Below are positions 23,746-36,602 of a DNA stretch of 64,000 nt, in pieces; the stretch's first letter is position 1; each line of letters begins with the position of its first letter. This stretch comes from Cryptococcus deneoformans JEC21 (taxonomy: Eukaryota > Basidiomycota > Tremellomycetes > Tremellales > Cryptococcaceae), in the NCBI RefSeq assembly GCF_000091045.1, contig NC_006687.1, forward strand, positions 1,404,001 to 1,468,000, given 5' to 3'. The position numbers were made by a program, and so were the translations under genes. The notes below the pieces were generated by a model. That model worked only from the letters and a program-made list of their open reading frames with translations. It made no database searches and was not told the origin of the DNA.

Positions 23746-26684
23746 ATGCCAGGTGACATAAATAGCCCATCCCCTCCCTCTACTCCTCTCTCTCCCACCG
23801 CCTATAAAATCGCTCTTAACCGCATCTCCCCAGGCGAGCGCCTGATCTATTACCTCTACCTTCCTTTCCTATTCCTCACCCTCTTCCTTCTTGCTGTCCT
23901 CGCTACTCTTCCATACCTCTTCTTCAAACGCGCCAGACCACGACTCTTACCCGATTCGAAACCCGACCCCAAACACCCCCAGAGCAAATACGAGTGGTAT
24001 GGCCCGGAGAAGGACTATCCGCCTGGGTTGGCGTTGGCGCCGTTGGGACAGGGACCAGGGGTGAAGTGGAGGATATGGGAGATGTACGGGTATTTTAGAG
24101 AGTTTTGGCATATGACGACAAGGCAGGGATTGCAAGTTGGGGGAGTGGGAAGTGGGGTAGTGATGTTAATTTTTCAGGTGGAGATGATGTGGCATGATTA
24201 TTCTGCAGGTAATGTGAGTTCAGCACTTTTTTTCTTATGTCCTTTCCTTCTCCTATATACAATGGGAAGCTGATGTGAGCGATGGTCTTGGCAGATTACT
24301 GGCTATCAAGACTCTTCGAGCGGTGGAGAAGGAAATTCAAGCAATGAACTTAGAGAAGATAGTACGTGTGCGTATGCGACGGGGACGGGGATAGCCAATT
24401 GGGGTAGCAGACTTGAACCCTTGGGTGCGTTCACCTCTTTTTTCTATTCATGTCTATCGTTTTTTTTTTTTTTTTGAAAATGAGCTGAATGAATGGGATA
24501 GCTTGGTATGGATGTTATCATGGATTCATCTGTCAGTCCTCTCTTCACTCTCCTTTTTCTTAGAGTACAGACTTCTGAAGTTGCAGATGATAGGTATAAT
24601 CTGCATCTGCCTCATCGGTGATGAACTCCTGAACGTCCGGTTTGGGTGTTTTGCGCCGCAGTGGTATAGAAGTGGGATTGGATATACGATAATGTTGTGA
24701 GCAACCCCTTCACTTGTCCACATGGTGTTTCACGATGGAATGACTGATGGGATCTAGTTTGGCAGCTGCTACACTTTCGACAAGTCCGAACTGGGGAGTT
24801 ACTTCGTAAGCACTACCTCTCTTCCTCATACTTGTTTCTTCCCATCATTGATCGCCTGCTGCTGTCATGTATAGACTGATCCAGCTCCGCTACGTCATCA
24901 TCACTGTAATTTTCCTCTTTGGGACATACAACCTCTTTCGCACATTTGCCTGCGCCCTTGGCATGGCGACCTCTGGTTTTCGCCACACCGATTATCGTGT
25001 AGGCCGTAAACCACTTCGTCCATGGACAGAATCCGAATGGATCGATCCCTATTACCGCCAAAACTTCATCCCCCACAAATATGATAGGTACTTTATCACC
25101 GAGCGGTGGCAGTTTGCAGTAGGGGATTGGAGCTTTCCATTGGAGAGGAGACCGAGAGAGGATGTGGAGCGGCAGATGGACGAGTTGGATGGATTGAATC
25201 CGTTCATGATGGATGGGAGGATACAGAAGGTTTGGCAGAGAAGTCCGGAGGAGATTAGGAGGATGCATGGGAAGATTGGACGGACGTGGGTATCTTTTTG
25301 AGCGCTCTACCTTGTTATCCACGTTTTTCCTGTGACAAGCTAACTTTATTTTCCTTTCTCTGTACACTTAGTGTCATCCACGGAGGTCCCAAGAAGATGC
25401 CACCCCACATGACAAACGATCTCAAACAACGTGAGCGGATCCACATCGGTATCATCGACCCCCGCAACCCTCCAACAGAAGAAGAGGAAGAGGAGATGGT
25501 CAAAGCGTTAAATGAGGATAAGGGGTACTTTGGAATTGCGAATTGGAAACCGAGAACAAAGAGTTTTGGGTGGTGGTGGTTTGATATGAGGAGAGTATGG
25601 GCAATTGTTTGCGGGCTTGCATTGATGGGAGTGAGGATTGGGTTATGTGTTTTGTGAGATTATCCCATCCCCTCCTTCATTTCTCTTCCTTGGAGTGTCC
25701 AACTGTTCGAGGATTAAGCGAATAGATCGCTGACGACTTGCCTTATCATATGTTAGTGATCTCGACTATTCGAACCTAGCGTCGTACAGAAACCAATACG
25801 ACCAGGCCAAAATAGCTTGGCAAGCGACCGATAATGGCGGGCCGGATGCTTCGAAATGCCAATACTACCAAGGAAGTAGTGTGCCGATCTTTGTCATTAC
25901 CGGTGAGGACTCGTATTCTGGTGGTAAGTCCTCACGTATCATGCGAAGTAGTAGTGGCATATAGAGTGCTGACGGGTTCCTCTTTGGCCGTTGTGCTGTT
26001 TTAGTTACCGCCAAGTAAGTCTCTTGAACCTCCGAGCCTTCTTCATTTTTAGCTAACACAAATCCGTTACCCTCCACTTCCTTATATTCGCCGCCTGTTA
26101 CAGTATGATTTGGCTAGGCGTTTGGCACACCTTCCTGATCGGCATGTGCGCAGCGGTCATTTTCGTATCGATGTCGAATAATATGTGGTGGGGAATGCAC
26201 TGGCCGTTCCCTCCAATGACGCTTATTGGACCAAGGATGAGTTCAATGAGTATCGGGATTACGCTTGGGTTGTGGGTTTTCCCCCTCTTCTTCTTCTTCT
26301 TTTTTTTTTTTTTTTTCGGAGATGTGTTTAAGGGGCGTATAATCGGGGAAGTCTGGGCTGATGTGAGTTTAGCGTGGCTTTTGCGACGTTGCAGCAAGGT
26401 TTCTTCTTCAGTAACGAGTATGTCACCTTTTCCCCCTGGCGTCTGAGGATATCGAGAAGATGTGGATATGAGCTGACAAGAGAACATCGTTAACTAAATT
26501 CAGCTCGGTAATCCTTGTCACTCGGATAATTTGCTATGCTTCTGTCATAGGATTCATTCTGTTTTTGTACCCCGTTAGTAAAGAATCATGTTTCTACTTC
26601 ACCTTCCACCCTTACCTTCTAACCTTCGTAACCAAAAAAAAGCTGACAATCATTATTTCCGACGTAACTGTACTAGAATGAGCC
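23746..26684 (+). CDS. Multi-pass membrane protein, unknown function
   Basis: Starts MPGDINSPSPPSTPLSP, a short cytosolic-type lead, then a first membrane helix (YLPFLFLTLFLLAVLATLP) followed by basic residues (FFKRARPR). Many exons follow: a long one to 24213, then 24296-24420, short exons near 24590-24700 (GIICICLIGDELL) and 24760-24805, then 24876-25287 (YVIITVIFLFGTYNLF; YYRQNFIPHKYDRYFITERW), 25374-25600 (IHGGPKKMPPHMTNDLKQRE), 25755-25920 (VPIFVITGEDSYSG), 26100-26275 (WLGVWHTFLIGMCAAVIFV) and a last pair ending GFFFSN plus VILVTRIICYASVIGFILFL. That makes at least five hydrophobic helices and about 650-700 residues. I do not recognise the family. An intron near 26275-26336 has an 18-base T run before its acceptor. 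The exact C-terminus (about 26580 or 26684) is unsure. Confidence 0.65.
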
Positions 26685-27006
26685 CCTAAGGACGAGCTAC
26701 ACCCGTGATCCATTTTGGCCTTGGCTTTCTCGCGTTGCTTTCAGGTTCATGGATAGAAAGAAGTGGCATTACTCGATGAAAGATTTCGATGATGCTCAAG
26801 GATAACAGTTGAAAACTGCGACAATCAGAGAGGAGAGAGAGATAGGGTCTTCGGACAAGGTGTAGAAAGTAGCGAAAAAGGCCTTGTGGGAATTGAATTG
26901 GTGAATGGGGAATTAGAATTAGGATTTGAAGTGGAAGATAGAGCTAGATGCGGGGTGTGATCATTATTAAGATGCATAAGATCGTCAATCAGCCGTATAG
27001 TAATGT

Positions 27007-29008
27007 AGTCTACATCGCGCTGTTTCATCCCGGGATAGTCAGCATCAGTCACCAACATGAGGGATAAAAGAGTTAAGAGTTAGAAACGTACTTCTGCCCA
27101 GGCAATCCAGGTAAATCCCTCAGCACAAACACTACCATCTCACTCCTCATTTCCGCTAAGGCGAGTTTGTTTCTCGTATCATCCAGCTCTGCAAGGTCCT
27201 CTTGATCTTTCAACTGTAACAGTCCTCTTCCCCCTTCTTGACCATGACCAAGACCTAGAACTCTCTGTTCCCTCGCAAGCACAACCTTCTTCTTATCCAT
27301 TTCCGCCCGACGCCTTTGCAAGATATTTCCCATCGTCTTGTAAACACTCGAAAGAAGTACGGAATAACATCGGGATAGGTCGACGGCCCAGAGGTGATAT
27401 TCGGCAGAAGAGGAGGAAGGCATGTTTGCACGGGATTTGGCGGCTGTTTTCGGAACTTCTTGGGTTTCGACGAGAGAGAGTTTTTGAAGTTCGGCGAGAA
27501 TGTAACGCGCGTCCTTGAGGGGGAGCATCGCGCAGTCTCGGATCTAACATGGTATATGGCTTTAGTATTTATGCGGGTAACAAGAGAAGTAGAGGATGGG
27601 ACGCACGGTAGTTTCAAATGCTTTGCTTGAACGAGTTACTACTGCCAAAACCCGTGCCGCTTTATCTCCCAACTTTTCCCTAACCAAATCACTCAACATC
27701 GCTTCTCTCATCTTCACACAAATCGCTTCAAATTCGACTTTATACCCTGGGTTCGTCGATCCCTCTCTCTGTAAAAAAACTCCGGCACCCGTACCCGTGA
27801 GCTGATCTTCTCCTGCAAGGATTGAGAGGTATGTGCGGACTAGGTCGGGGATTGATGATTTGGAGGAAAGGCCGAGACCGGCAAGGAGGATAGGTGCGGA
27901 AGAAGGTGGGATAAGTGAGATGATAGAATTGATACCGACCGGGTCATGGGTACGATCGTCTTTGAGGAGAGAGGTATCACGTAATGAAGCATCGAGAACA
28001 GCGCGCATGACGATACCTGCGCCTTTGTTCCATCGATCTTCTGCAGCTTTGACGATAAGGTCGTTCCTCATCAATACACCGTAGCGATCATAGTTCACCC
28101 TGAGATGTACATCTTGCTTAAGCACGTAGTCAGATTCTTCGATTGCTTTTCCACCCTTGCGTCTCTTGGTGTTTTTGTCGACTTTAGGCTTGGTGATGAG
28201 TACTCGGGTGATGGCGCGGAGTGATTCATTCGCGGTACGGACGTCGTGTGCGGCTTCTAGGCGGCAGTTGGTGATGTCATTGGCAGAGAGGAGAGCCGAG
28301 CCTTGGGCTTGGGCGAGGCGGCGTTTGTTAGCGGCGAAGCGGCGGGCAATTTGGTCGGATTCGAGGATTTGGAGTTCGGGAGCGGTGGTCTGTAAGAAGT
28401 GGTTTTGCAGGAGGGCGATGATAGATCCGGTGATTGCTTCGGCTCCTACACATGAATTAGCACATTAATCTCTATGGAGGAATTTGGACGCACGTATGGC
28501 ATCAGCGTCACCGCCAAGGCCGGAGATGATGTCTGGAACTCGAAGTTTACCAAAGATCATGAGCTGTTTTACAACTTGCATGGCCTGAGGTGAGTTAGTA
28601 GCGACCTTCAGTATAAAGTTCGATTATTATCTCACCAAGAAATCCACTCTCTCATGCGTTATCGCCAACATTCTGCCCCATCGCAACCTTAATAGACACT
28701 CCTCCACTATGAACTCATACTGTTCATCTTCTCCCGTCTCTTTTGCTGAGGCTCCATTTGACTGGACGAGATTGTGTTGCATTAGGATGAGGAGGGCTGA
28801 TAAGGCGACAGGAGGTGTGAGACCAGAAAGTCTGGCGATTGTTGGGGCTGGAAGACGACCCCTATTGAGTAAAGTGGAGGCGACTCTCTATGGGAACGGT
28901 GAATGTATGTTTTGGAATGACAGCTGTACTTACAGACACAATATCCCCAAACGCATGAGCTACAATCTGCTCACACAGCCTAACAGCTTCTTTTCCTCTA
29001 TCTTGCAT
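27007..29008 (-). CDS. RPC82: DNA-directed RNA polymerase III subunit C82 (Rpc3-like)
   Basis: Subunit of the Pol III-specific C82-C34-C31 subcomplex, which acts in promoter opening and initiation at tRNA and 5S genes. Exon 1 (29008-28934) is exactly 25 codons, MQDRGKEAVRLCEQIVAHAF and on to DIVS, then GTAAGT; exon 2 resumes in phase with RVASTLLNRGRLPAPTIARL, the first winged-helix region of the family. Following exons give KQLMIFGKLRVPDIISGLGG, FLQTTAPELQILESDQIARR, LKQDVHLRVNYDRYGVLMRN and EFEAICVKMREAMLSDLVRE, then an exon with MLPLKDARYILAELQKLSLV, AEYHLWAVDLSRCYSVLLSS and the C-terminal coiled coil (TRNKLALAEMRSEMVVFVLR). The order and length (about 620-640 residues) match fungal C82. 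The last intron starts at the GTACGT after LPGLPGQ; the final few residues and stop (near 27007) are uncertain. Transcribed divergently from the CLASP gene with only about 220 bp between starts. Confidence 0.93.
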
Positions 29009-29227
29009 GGCTTTTATTGCTGTGGATATAGGTGTTTTTGTTGTAATTTTCGTGGAAAGAGAATATGGGAAACAGTCACGTGATACGTTTGATAATTAAT
29101 TCCGTTCGTGCCTCTTTTGTTTTGTTTTCGTTCTTGTCATTGGCATATTTGGCATATTTATTGATCTGTCCTGTACTTCCTTATTTCTGTACTTCTATAT
29201 TATTCGGTGGGAGACACCGTAGGGAAC
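29009..29227. promoter_or_regulatory. Short bidirectional promoter (RPC82 / CLASP)
   Basis: 219 bp between divergent start codons, AT-rich with pyrimidine runs; both promoters must lie here. No single motif stands out. Confidence 0.5.
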
Positions 29228-32220
29228 ATGCCAGCAATAACATCGGACTCAAAAATACCAGTGAGCAGCCACAGTCTCTTGTTGACGCCGCTCACCCCGC
29301 CAGGTCCTCACGATCCGTCATTTTACAGATGAATTAGACTCCCTGGCTTATGCCCTCGAACCCGAAGAAAGAGAGGATACATGGGAAAAGTTTGAAAAAG
29401 CTATCATTAGATTTATAGCAGTCACCAAGGGGGGAGGATATCAATTTACAGAGAGTTATGTCGAAGGCGTTGGAAGAGGAGGCGTTGGATCAAAAATCGT
29501 TAGATGTGTAAGCATTCACCTTTGTATCACTTCACAGCTGAAACTCTAATGATTCTTTCTAGATGCTTTCCGACAGAGGGAGGCTGTCGGGAGTAGCAAT
29601 TGAACTTCTTCAAACATTTGCTCCTCAATTAGGGCTGCACTTTAAGCCACTCGTCAATCTCTACCTCGAACCCCTTGTCGTGCTCTTGGGACGTCCTAAT
29701 AAAGTTTTCCTTAAACGGGCCGAAAAATGTTTAGCAGTCATTATCTCCAACTGCCAAATCCCTGCTATCCTTACTTCTCTCCGCCGAGGACTAGACGACA
29801 ATGCAGCGAGCTGTAGAAAAGGGTGTTCAATGGGCGTCGAAAGAGCCCTTAAAGAGTGGCCGATTGAGTTATGGACAGAAAAATGGCTGGTGATACTGGA
29901 AGAGAGCTTGAAGAAAATGGCGACGAATAAGGATCCGGATGTGAGAAAGGCCGGAAAGAATGTGTGGGCATTGTTCATGGATGCATGGCCGGAAAGGGTG
30001 GACGAGTGAGTCTTCAATCCCATCCATAAAAACGAGTCCGTCAACGCGTCTGACGCGTCTTCAGATTTTCAGCACCTCTTACTCCTACCATAAAGCGCTA
30101 TCTCGACATATCCGGTGCTGGAGGACCTTCCAAACCCAAATCAACACGTCCAGCACCTGCTCGCAAAGCTCTCCCGCCTCTTACTTCATCTACCACCTCA
30201 TATTGCAACAAACCTCTACACAGCAGTCGACCTCGTGCGGCGCACATCTCTTCTTCCGCTGCGGTCACGGAAGCGGGTCTCTCTGGGAGACGATCGCCTC
30301 ATAAAGAACCCACCTTCAACCATGAACCATCTTGCGCTTCTAAAGCGTATCACGAATATTCTCAACGCGAACGGTCTCGCGCATTAGAGACGGCCTCGCT
30401 TGCATTTAGTCACGCCGATGCACCATCCCGGGTTTTTCCCCATGACAATCTTCCCTCGTCATCAAATCCATCTTCATTCTTCTCTCCTCCTGTTCGGCTT
30501 GAACATCATACCCAACAAGCAAAACCAAAACCTCTCTCCAAACCTGTCAGACCAGTTATGCCCACATCATTTTCCGTTCCTGCACTTCACACCAACCCTT
30601 ATTCCTATGTGAGCTCGGGCAAAAGCGGGAGAACAGAGGAACCTGTTAGACCGAGGAGATTGGGACAAGCTCAAAGGATCAAGGTGACACACCCCATGGA
30701 TGGAGAAGAGGGAGACCAAGAACGTGAGCAGCGCGAGCATGGACGTGAACTGGGCAGAGAGGGCCCCTTGAGAGGTGCTGTAAGACCCGGCACGGCTGGA
30801 ATGGGCGGACTGGGAAAGAAAGCCGGGTTAGGCCGTGCCGAAAGGAGGGTCGTAACAGCTCCTCTTCCTACGGCTACCGGTGCAGTGACAAATGGCACGT
30901 TGGAAGGAGGGGCAGTGAGATTGAGGAAAAGGGAACATGATATTGCCGCTACCGGTCAAGAGCAAGCGGATTACGGTTCTACAACGCGCGTACACCTGCC
31001 ATCACAACAAGAAACAGTACTAGAAATAGAACCTGGTTTACATCATCATCAACCCGAACCTCAACAGCAACAGCAAGGGCTGTTCTCTCCTGTTGCGGTA
31101 CACATCCTAAAAAAAAATGCCGACTCCCCGCTATTACCTGTGCTTATGGGTTCACGTTCGAGATCATATTCGACTTCCTCCACCCCGTCGCTAGAAAACC
31201 AGTTTGCACCGACGACCTCTACTCCATCCATCGCCCATCCTAGTATTCCTGCATCGGAATTGGTATCCCCCCTGAAACAAAAGAACGTCTCAGAAGCGGA
31301 AGCACAAGACGAAAAGAAAAAGGACCAAGAGGAAGAGATGGAGCCAGTGAAGGTCTCCTTGAATGAAGTTTATCCCCTCAGCCCGCCTTCAACGAAGCCG
31401 TCTAGCGAACAAAAGGAGGAACTAGAGCTGGCTAAACGGTTAGAGTTGCCTGCGAGTCCGAAAAGAGGAGATGGAGATGATGGACAGGAGAAAAGACGTG
31501 AGGATAAGGACAGCCCAGAAAGGAAAGGAAAAGGGCGACAACAAGCCGTGGTTCCGATATCCACACTCACTACCGCTTCAATTCCCGCCCCAGCTTTGAC
31601 TACAACCTCGGCGCCTGTCCCTCCCCCATCTTCTACCTCCGCCACTACCGTCCCACCTTCTCGCAAACCTCCCGTTCCCACTGCCGCCTCTTCCCGTCCC
31701 CTGAAACCCCGTTCACGCGTGATCAGCGGCTCTTCAGTATCTACCAAACCCACGAATAAAACCTTTACCAAGCCGATAGTGCGCAAAGCATTTCGGCCTA
31801 CATCTTCTACGTCTTCCACTTCTGCGACTGCGACCGGCGCAGCTTCCGCAGGTGGAAGTGGAAAAAATCATTTGACGGCGGCCACAATAGCGAGTCGTGC
31901 GAAGGCTGCTGCTGCGACTTCTAGTAAACCGGTAGTCGTAACGTCAAGCACGAGTGCCAATGCCAGTAGCGCTGGTGTGGGAGGTGCAGCTGCTTCTTCG
32001 ACAGGAGAAAAATGTAAGGATACAGAGGAACGGGGGTAGGAGGAAGAGAAGGTGGAGAACGAGAGGAAGAAAGGGAAGTAGTTTTGGGGCGCCGAGAGGA
32101 GAGAGAGGGAGGGAAGAAGGAGAGAGGAAGAGCATTAGGAGGACCGTGCGAGGAGGCGTTAGCGAGGAGAGAAGTCCGAGCAGAGGGTACAGGGTGTTGT
32201 AAGGTGTCTATGAATGCATA
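29228..32220 (+). CDS. CLASP-type microtubule-binding protein (Stu1-like)
   Basis: Predicted microtubule plus-end or spindle stabiliser. Exon 1 encodes MPAITSDSKIP; a 43-nt intron (GTGAGC to CGCCAG) leads into VLTIRHFTDELDSLAYALEP, a CLASP-N HEAT/TOG repeat region that continues through TWEKFEKAIIRFIAVTKGGG. After an intron near 29511-29563 it resumes MLSDRGRLSGVAIELLQTFA and LGRPNKVFLKRAEKCLAVII, then WPIELWTEKWLVILEESLKK and DVRKAGKNVWALFMDAWPER, repeated helical pairs typical of TOG arrays. A long exon (from about 30065) is disordered and rich in Ser/Pro/Thr/Arg/Lys, the expected microtubule-binding linker. That frame stops at 32039, but another frame stays open with an Arg/Glu-rich tail (KKERGRALGGPCEEALARRE) to 32220, so a short intron near 32011-32040 is likely. 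Only one TOG-like region is visible, fewer than in animal CLASPs. Confidence 0.75.
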
Positions 32221-32641
32221 AAGAAAAAAGAAAGGGACTATAATAGAATCTGATAGAATATGTAAAGATAGCCATGCAACAGGCACACCACAAATGGTCT
32301 CTCTCCGAATCTCCATGTCTCAGGCTCCCATTTATTTGCTCGTCCAACGCAGGGAAGGTATGCGGAAGATGAGTCAGCTCGTAGAGCTGGGAGAGATACA
32401 AAAGGCGTATTCCTTCGAGTAGATAAAATACCTAGCCCAAAGCAGCTTAGTCTTCTCAAACTCTCGAGCTCAGCAATCCCCGACTGAATCTAGTACAATC
32501 GATACGTAGTCTTCCCATGTACAAAGAGCAATCACGCATTTCCAGTCTGTTTCGAGATTGCAGCAACGCGTCTATAGTGTGATATTCTTTAGCTATGGAA
32601 TCGCTGCAGACCAAACATCTTGCACAATTACGTCTGTACCT
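32221..32641. other. Convergent intergenic region
   Basis: About 420 bp between 3' ends of the CLASP gene and the membrane-protein gene; no ORF or repeat of note. Confidence 0.5.
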
Positions 32642-34102
32642 CTACTCCGGTCCAGGCCCGGCGTACCAAGAGTTGGCAGTCGTCATTAACACCGGCGGCG
32701 TCACGCCTTCAATCGGCACATCCGCCAATTTCTTTACCCAATCTCCATCATGCTCGTACAGGTAGCTTGTACTGCCAGTTAACAAAGTGGGCTTTGGTGC
32801 ACTCTCGTTCTTGGCCGCGCCTGTGAGCTTATCGATCGCTTTCCAGACGTGCTCCATATCGACAGGAGGGGAAAGCATGTCGTCGATTTCAGAGGAGACG
32901 GTACGGTAGATGAGGATGGCGAGAGCAATAGCAGCAATCTTCTTGCTCACTGTTTCACCTGGTCAACGGCAATTCGTTCCCTCTTTGGACACCCTCTTTG
33001 GACCCCCGAAGGCTTACCGAATGAGACCATAATGATTACGCTGAGAACTTGTATATCCCTGATTCTCCTCTTCCACAACCTTTCTTGAGCTTCTCGAGCC
33101 ATACTGGCTTGTACACGCTTCATCAGTACGTCTTCATTAGGGTTAGGAGGTACGGGTAGCTTTGGTCGGTTAAAGTGACCCTAAGATGCCAGGTGAAATG
33201 GCATCAGCATAGGTACAATCAAAGATGAAGCAAGCGAAACGAAAACGAGCAGACGTACGACGTGAGGAGCGTTTCCACCTTCCCACCAGAGTTCTTCTCT
33301 GACAGCAGCTTCTGGTCTTGTTTTACCCAAAGGGAAGGGGAAGATACGAGGAGCAGCTTGACGAGTGGTGAGGAACGCCGAAGGGTGGGCCTTCATATTC
33401 GCCTACTAAGACGAACATCACCAGTCATTAGCTCGGTACTCTTTCTGTGGTGTACGCAGGGAACGAGGAGCGGAGAGGGGGGAATCTAAATGGAAGACTG
33501 ACCCAGAGATCTTGCCGAGGTTTCTTCGCAGCTTTGTTCGCCTTTGCAGAACTAGATTCATCCTGTTTCGGGAATTTGGCAAGAGCTTGCTGATAGCCAT
33601 AGTAAATCACTGACGCCCTCGCAACATAACAACTTTTCGTGTGAAAGTCAGCTAGGGTAAGGATTTAGGCGTGAAGAGGCATAGTAATAATGCAATGTAC
33701 GTTACGGCGAACATTGTGAGAGTACTGAATATGCGGTAGAATGGGATAAGCTGGATCGGCAAAGGTGAAGCAGCCATCACTAACAGAATGTCTATCAGTT
33801 GAAACTCTCATATTTCAAAGCGCGAATGGCAAAATACCGAGACTTATGGCAGACATGACGGAGATGCATTGTGCGACCTCATTAAATTGCAGACTTTGCT
33901 CGTTTCATGGATTAGTTATAACGCTAAAGCGTAGACGCACCACGCCAAACTGTACTTACGCAGGATGCGGTTGTGGCTTGGCCAGCTCCTCTTTAAGTTT
34001 CTTCACCTTTTCCTCATACTTGGAGGCGCTTGATAAGCCCCTCTCTCTTGCCGCTGCCAGATCTTTCTCTGCCTTTTGGAGCTGCTCTGCGAGACTTGAC
34101 AT
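32642..34102 (-). CDS. Membrane protein with N-terminal coiled coil, unknown function
   Basis: Start at 34102: MSSLAEQLQKAEKDLAAARE continues into a charged heptad-like helix (YEEKVKKLKEELAK) that looks like a short coiled coil. Next exons give QSLQFNEVAQCISVMSAISL and VMAASPLPIQLIPFYRIFST, hydrophobic and probably membrane-inserted. Then VIYYGYQQALAKFPKQDESS, a Lys-rich segment, AAPRIFPFPLGKTRPEA, HFNRPKLPVPPNPNEDVLMK, a second hydrophobic region spanning an intron (IQVLSVIIMVSF then KKIAAIALAILIYRTV), and a polar C-terminus ending NSWYAGPGPE. At least five introns of 50-90 nt, roughly 370 residues. I do not recognise the family; organelle membrane residence is only a guess from the amphipathic N-terminus and helices. 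Confidence 0.7.
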
Positions 34103-34855
34103 CGTGATTGGACGTTTGCAATTACTCGCCTACAGCGCCATCATTTTCATGTAGTGGATGAGCAAGATATAGATAAGTGATACAGAGTCAGGTGGAAGTC
34201 TGTTAAAGTATGTCTCAGCAATGATCCTGGGAAGTTCGAAAAGGAAAGTATGTATGAAAGGAGGCTCACAGGTCACATCCGTTTTATCCCTCGACCCGTC
34301 GTCCGTTAACCCTCCTTTTGAAGACCATAATTATGAGGTTATACAGACCATAGTAATTCGATGCAAAGCGCTATTATCGTGCCTATTTCATGGTCACTTT
34401 ATTATTAAGGAGATGAAGTGACACAGAATTTTGAGTCTTTCGAACGACAGCTAACGAAAGCGGCTCGTTTGCCGTTGTTGTTTAATAGGCAGCGCAAGCC
34501 CGTCGGTCTTTAACATTACATAATACAGCTAATGCCGTAGGGTTTGAACTTTTACTATAAAATAAGCCCTTGGTCCCTGTCTTAACGGAATACTCGATAA
34601 TAATATTGAAGGGTATTCGTCAAGGGTTGAAACATCATAGGGAGTACGAGAAGATCGGGAGCAAAAGGATTAGGAGCATGACCTTCAGGGAGAGAGGGTA
34701 AGTTCAGCCAAAAGATTTGAATGTACGAAGTGGAACAACTGCACAGCCCAAAAGATACAAATCCATTTCAGATCGGACGGTTCAAAAGCGTCCTTTCTCC
34801 TCTACCCAGTGTCCCAAGACTCTGTCCTATGCATAGCCATAAACGGAGTCCCTTT
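34103..34855. other. Intergenic region upstream of the coiled-coil membrane-protein gene
   Basis: About 750 bp between two minus-strand genes, AT-rich at 34400-34650. It probably contains the promoter of the upstream gene's neighbour and the Rpb3 3' UTR. No gene seen. Confidence 0.5.
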
Positions 34856-36294
34856 CTACCATGAACCTCCATAACCCTGCTGAGATCCGTACCCTCCGTA
34901 TCCACCTGCCATGGCCATCTGATCTTGACCTATCCCCGCAGGTATATTCGGTTCTACCAAACCCCCTCCCATGCCCACGCCCATCCCATCCCCAACAACT
35001 CCATCTGCGGCCGCTCCATCTTCCCCCTCTTCCTCTTCGCCACCAATCTCTTTCTGTACGCCCAACACGACATTTGCGAGGCCTTCTATCAGAAGGTCGA
35101 GACCTTGTTCGACAACGGAACGGACGGGGATGGAACCGACAGATTCGGCGGAGAAGTAGAATGTGGACGGGACCGCATTGTAGTCGAATGGTTCTGCGGG
35201 ATTTGGAGGGGGTTCAAACGCGGCATTTGAAGAGAGAGGCCATTCCGCACGTTCTAGCGACATATATTAGGATATAAAAAGACCAGGAACACCGAGCAGG
35301 GGAAGATGGAAAACATACCATCAGTCTCGAACCAATGCGTTGTATGACGAAGTTTGTTATAGGGGTCATACTCAAAGGCTACAGTTGATAAGGGAGACCA
35401 TTTGGCATGGTGCTTCGCGATACCCTATAGTGGCAGTCCATTAGTATTACAGCACAGGAAGACACGATGTAGCGGCAAAATCACCTTATAAGCCTTGCAT
35501 AAAACATCAATCTCCTGCCCCTTGCCCATCTTTGCGATCAATATCGGAGGTACAGTGGGATTTCCCTTTCCAATAGGCTGGCCCATTTCAGGATCACGAT
35601 TGTTGATGATGATGCGATCTTCTTCTGAAAGTTCAGGTGGAGGTCCATAAGGATTGGGGGGCGGGGGCTAGATGAAGAAGTCAGAAGGATCAGCGGGGAG
35701 TAAGAAATATGGGTAACGCCGCACGATAGTGAAAGAAAAGGAAGAGAAACGTACCCCACCAGGACTCGGAACCACTTCCAACATATCACTCGTCACCCTC
35801 ATGAACTGCTCTCCATCATTCCCACTGAAAGTCACCTTTAATCTCAAAGTTACCATACAGTAATAACATCCTTCGTCACAGTCACAGTCTCGAGTGTAGC
35901 GAAGTCCCTTCGAGACGTTACGGGAGATAAGGGGAATGAGACCTAAACGGTGGGCAATCATTTCGTCTGCTAAAGGCGTTGTATTTTGCATAAAGAGGAC
36001 TTGATCGATGGCTATTTGCGACGTATTCGACAACGACAGGAACGCAAGAGCGTTATGTCAGCAAAGTATACAGATGCGCAAGCAAAAAAATTATGAAAAC
36101 GAACCGATAGTAGGCACATCGGCCATCATAACTCTTCTCAGACTGTTCGCATAGGCGAGCTCCACGCCAGAAAGGTGGAAAGTGGCGTCCGTCTCATTGA
36201 GGTTACGAAGGAGAAGACGTGGTTGATTCGTAGGGCCTTGCGGGATCTCGATATTAGTCGATTGGTGTTGTTGGGGGTCGTAGTATCCGTTCAT
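34856..36294 (-). CDS. RPB3: DNA-directed RNA polymerase II subunit Rpb3
   Basis: Core assembly subunit that pairs with Rpb11 in the alpha-like heterodimer of Pol II. The start at 36294 gives [20 protein letters not shown], then the alpha-motif [11 protein letters not shown] preceded by [11 protein letters not shown]. After an intron: [20 protein letters not shown] and HRLGLIPL. The zinc-binding loop is intact ([11 protein letters not shown], spacing C-x-C-x3-C-x2-C). A further exon gives [20 protein letters not shown], then [60 protein letters not shown] and [20 protein letters not shown], all in family order. The C-terminus adds a Glu run and a Gly/Tyr/Gln-rich tail ending [12 protein letters not shown], longer than in Saccharomyces. 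At least four introns. About 350 residues. Confidence 0.95.
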
Positions 36295-36602
36295 GGTATA
36301 GCGCGTTGGAAAAGGGTTGTTGGATGCCTGTAAATGAAAAGATGGGCTCGCAAAAGAGAGTAAACAACGCGAAAATAGAGGATTCGAACGAAGAGACCGA
36401 TGAACGAAGAACAATCCGCGAACTGAGCCTGAAATGCATATAGAGCAATGAGTGATTATGTAATACAATCCGCAACCTAGTTGCATATCAGGTTCATAAT
36501 TCATTTCGTCCGATTCTGTCTCCTTCCTATCGTTTTGAGGCCGGGCATAAATGCTATACATTTTGATATCATGGATGCATCCTCAACATGGTACACATCA
36601 GT
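36295..36602. other. Intergenic, RPB3 promoter
   Basis: About 310 bp between two minus-strand genes. It must include the RPB3 promoter and the 3' UTR of the acetyltransferase gene. No extra gene. Confidence 0.5.

Noticed and set aside
26296..26316. T-run that might be a poly(A) tail of a retroposed copy
   Set aside because: It fits the polypyrimidine tract of an intron in the membrane-protein gene; no duplicated target sites or element sequence next to it.
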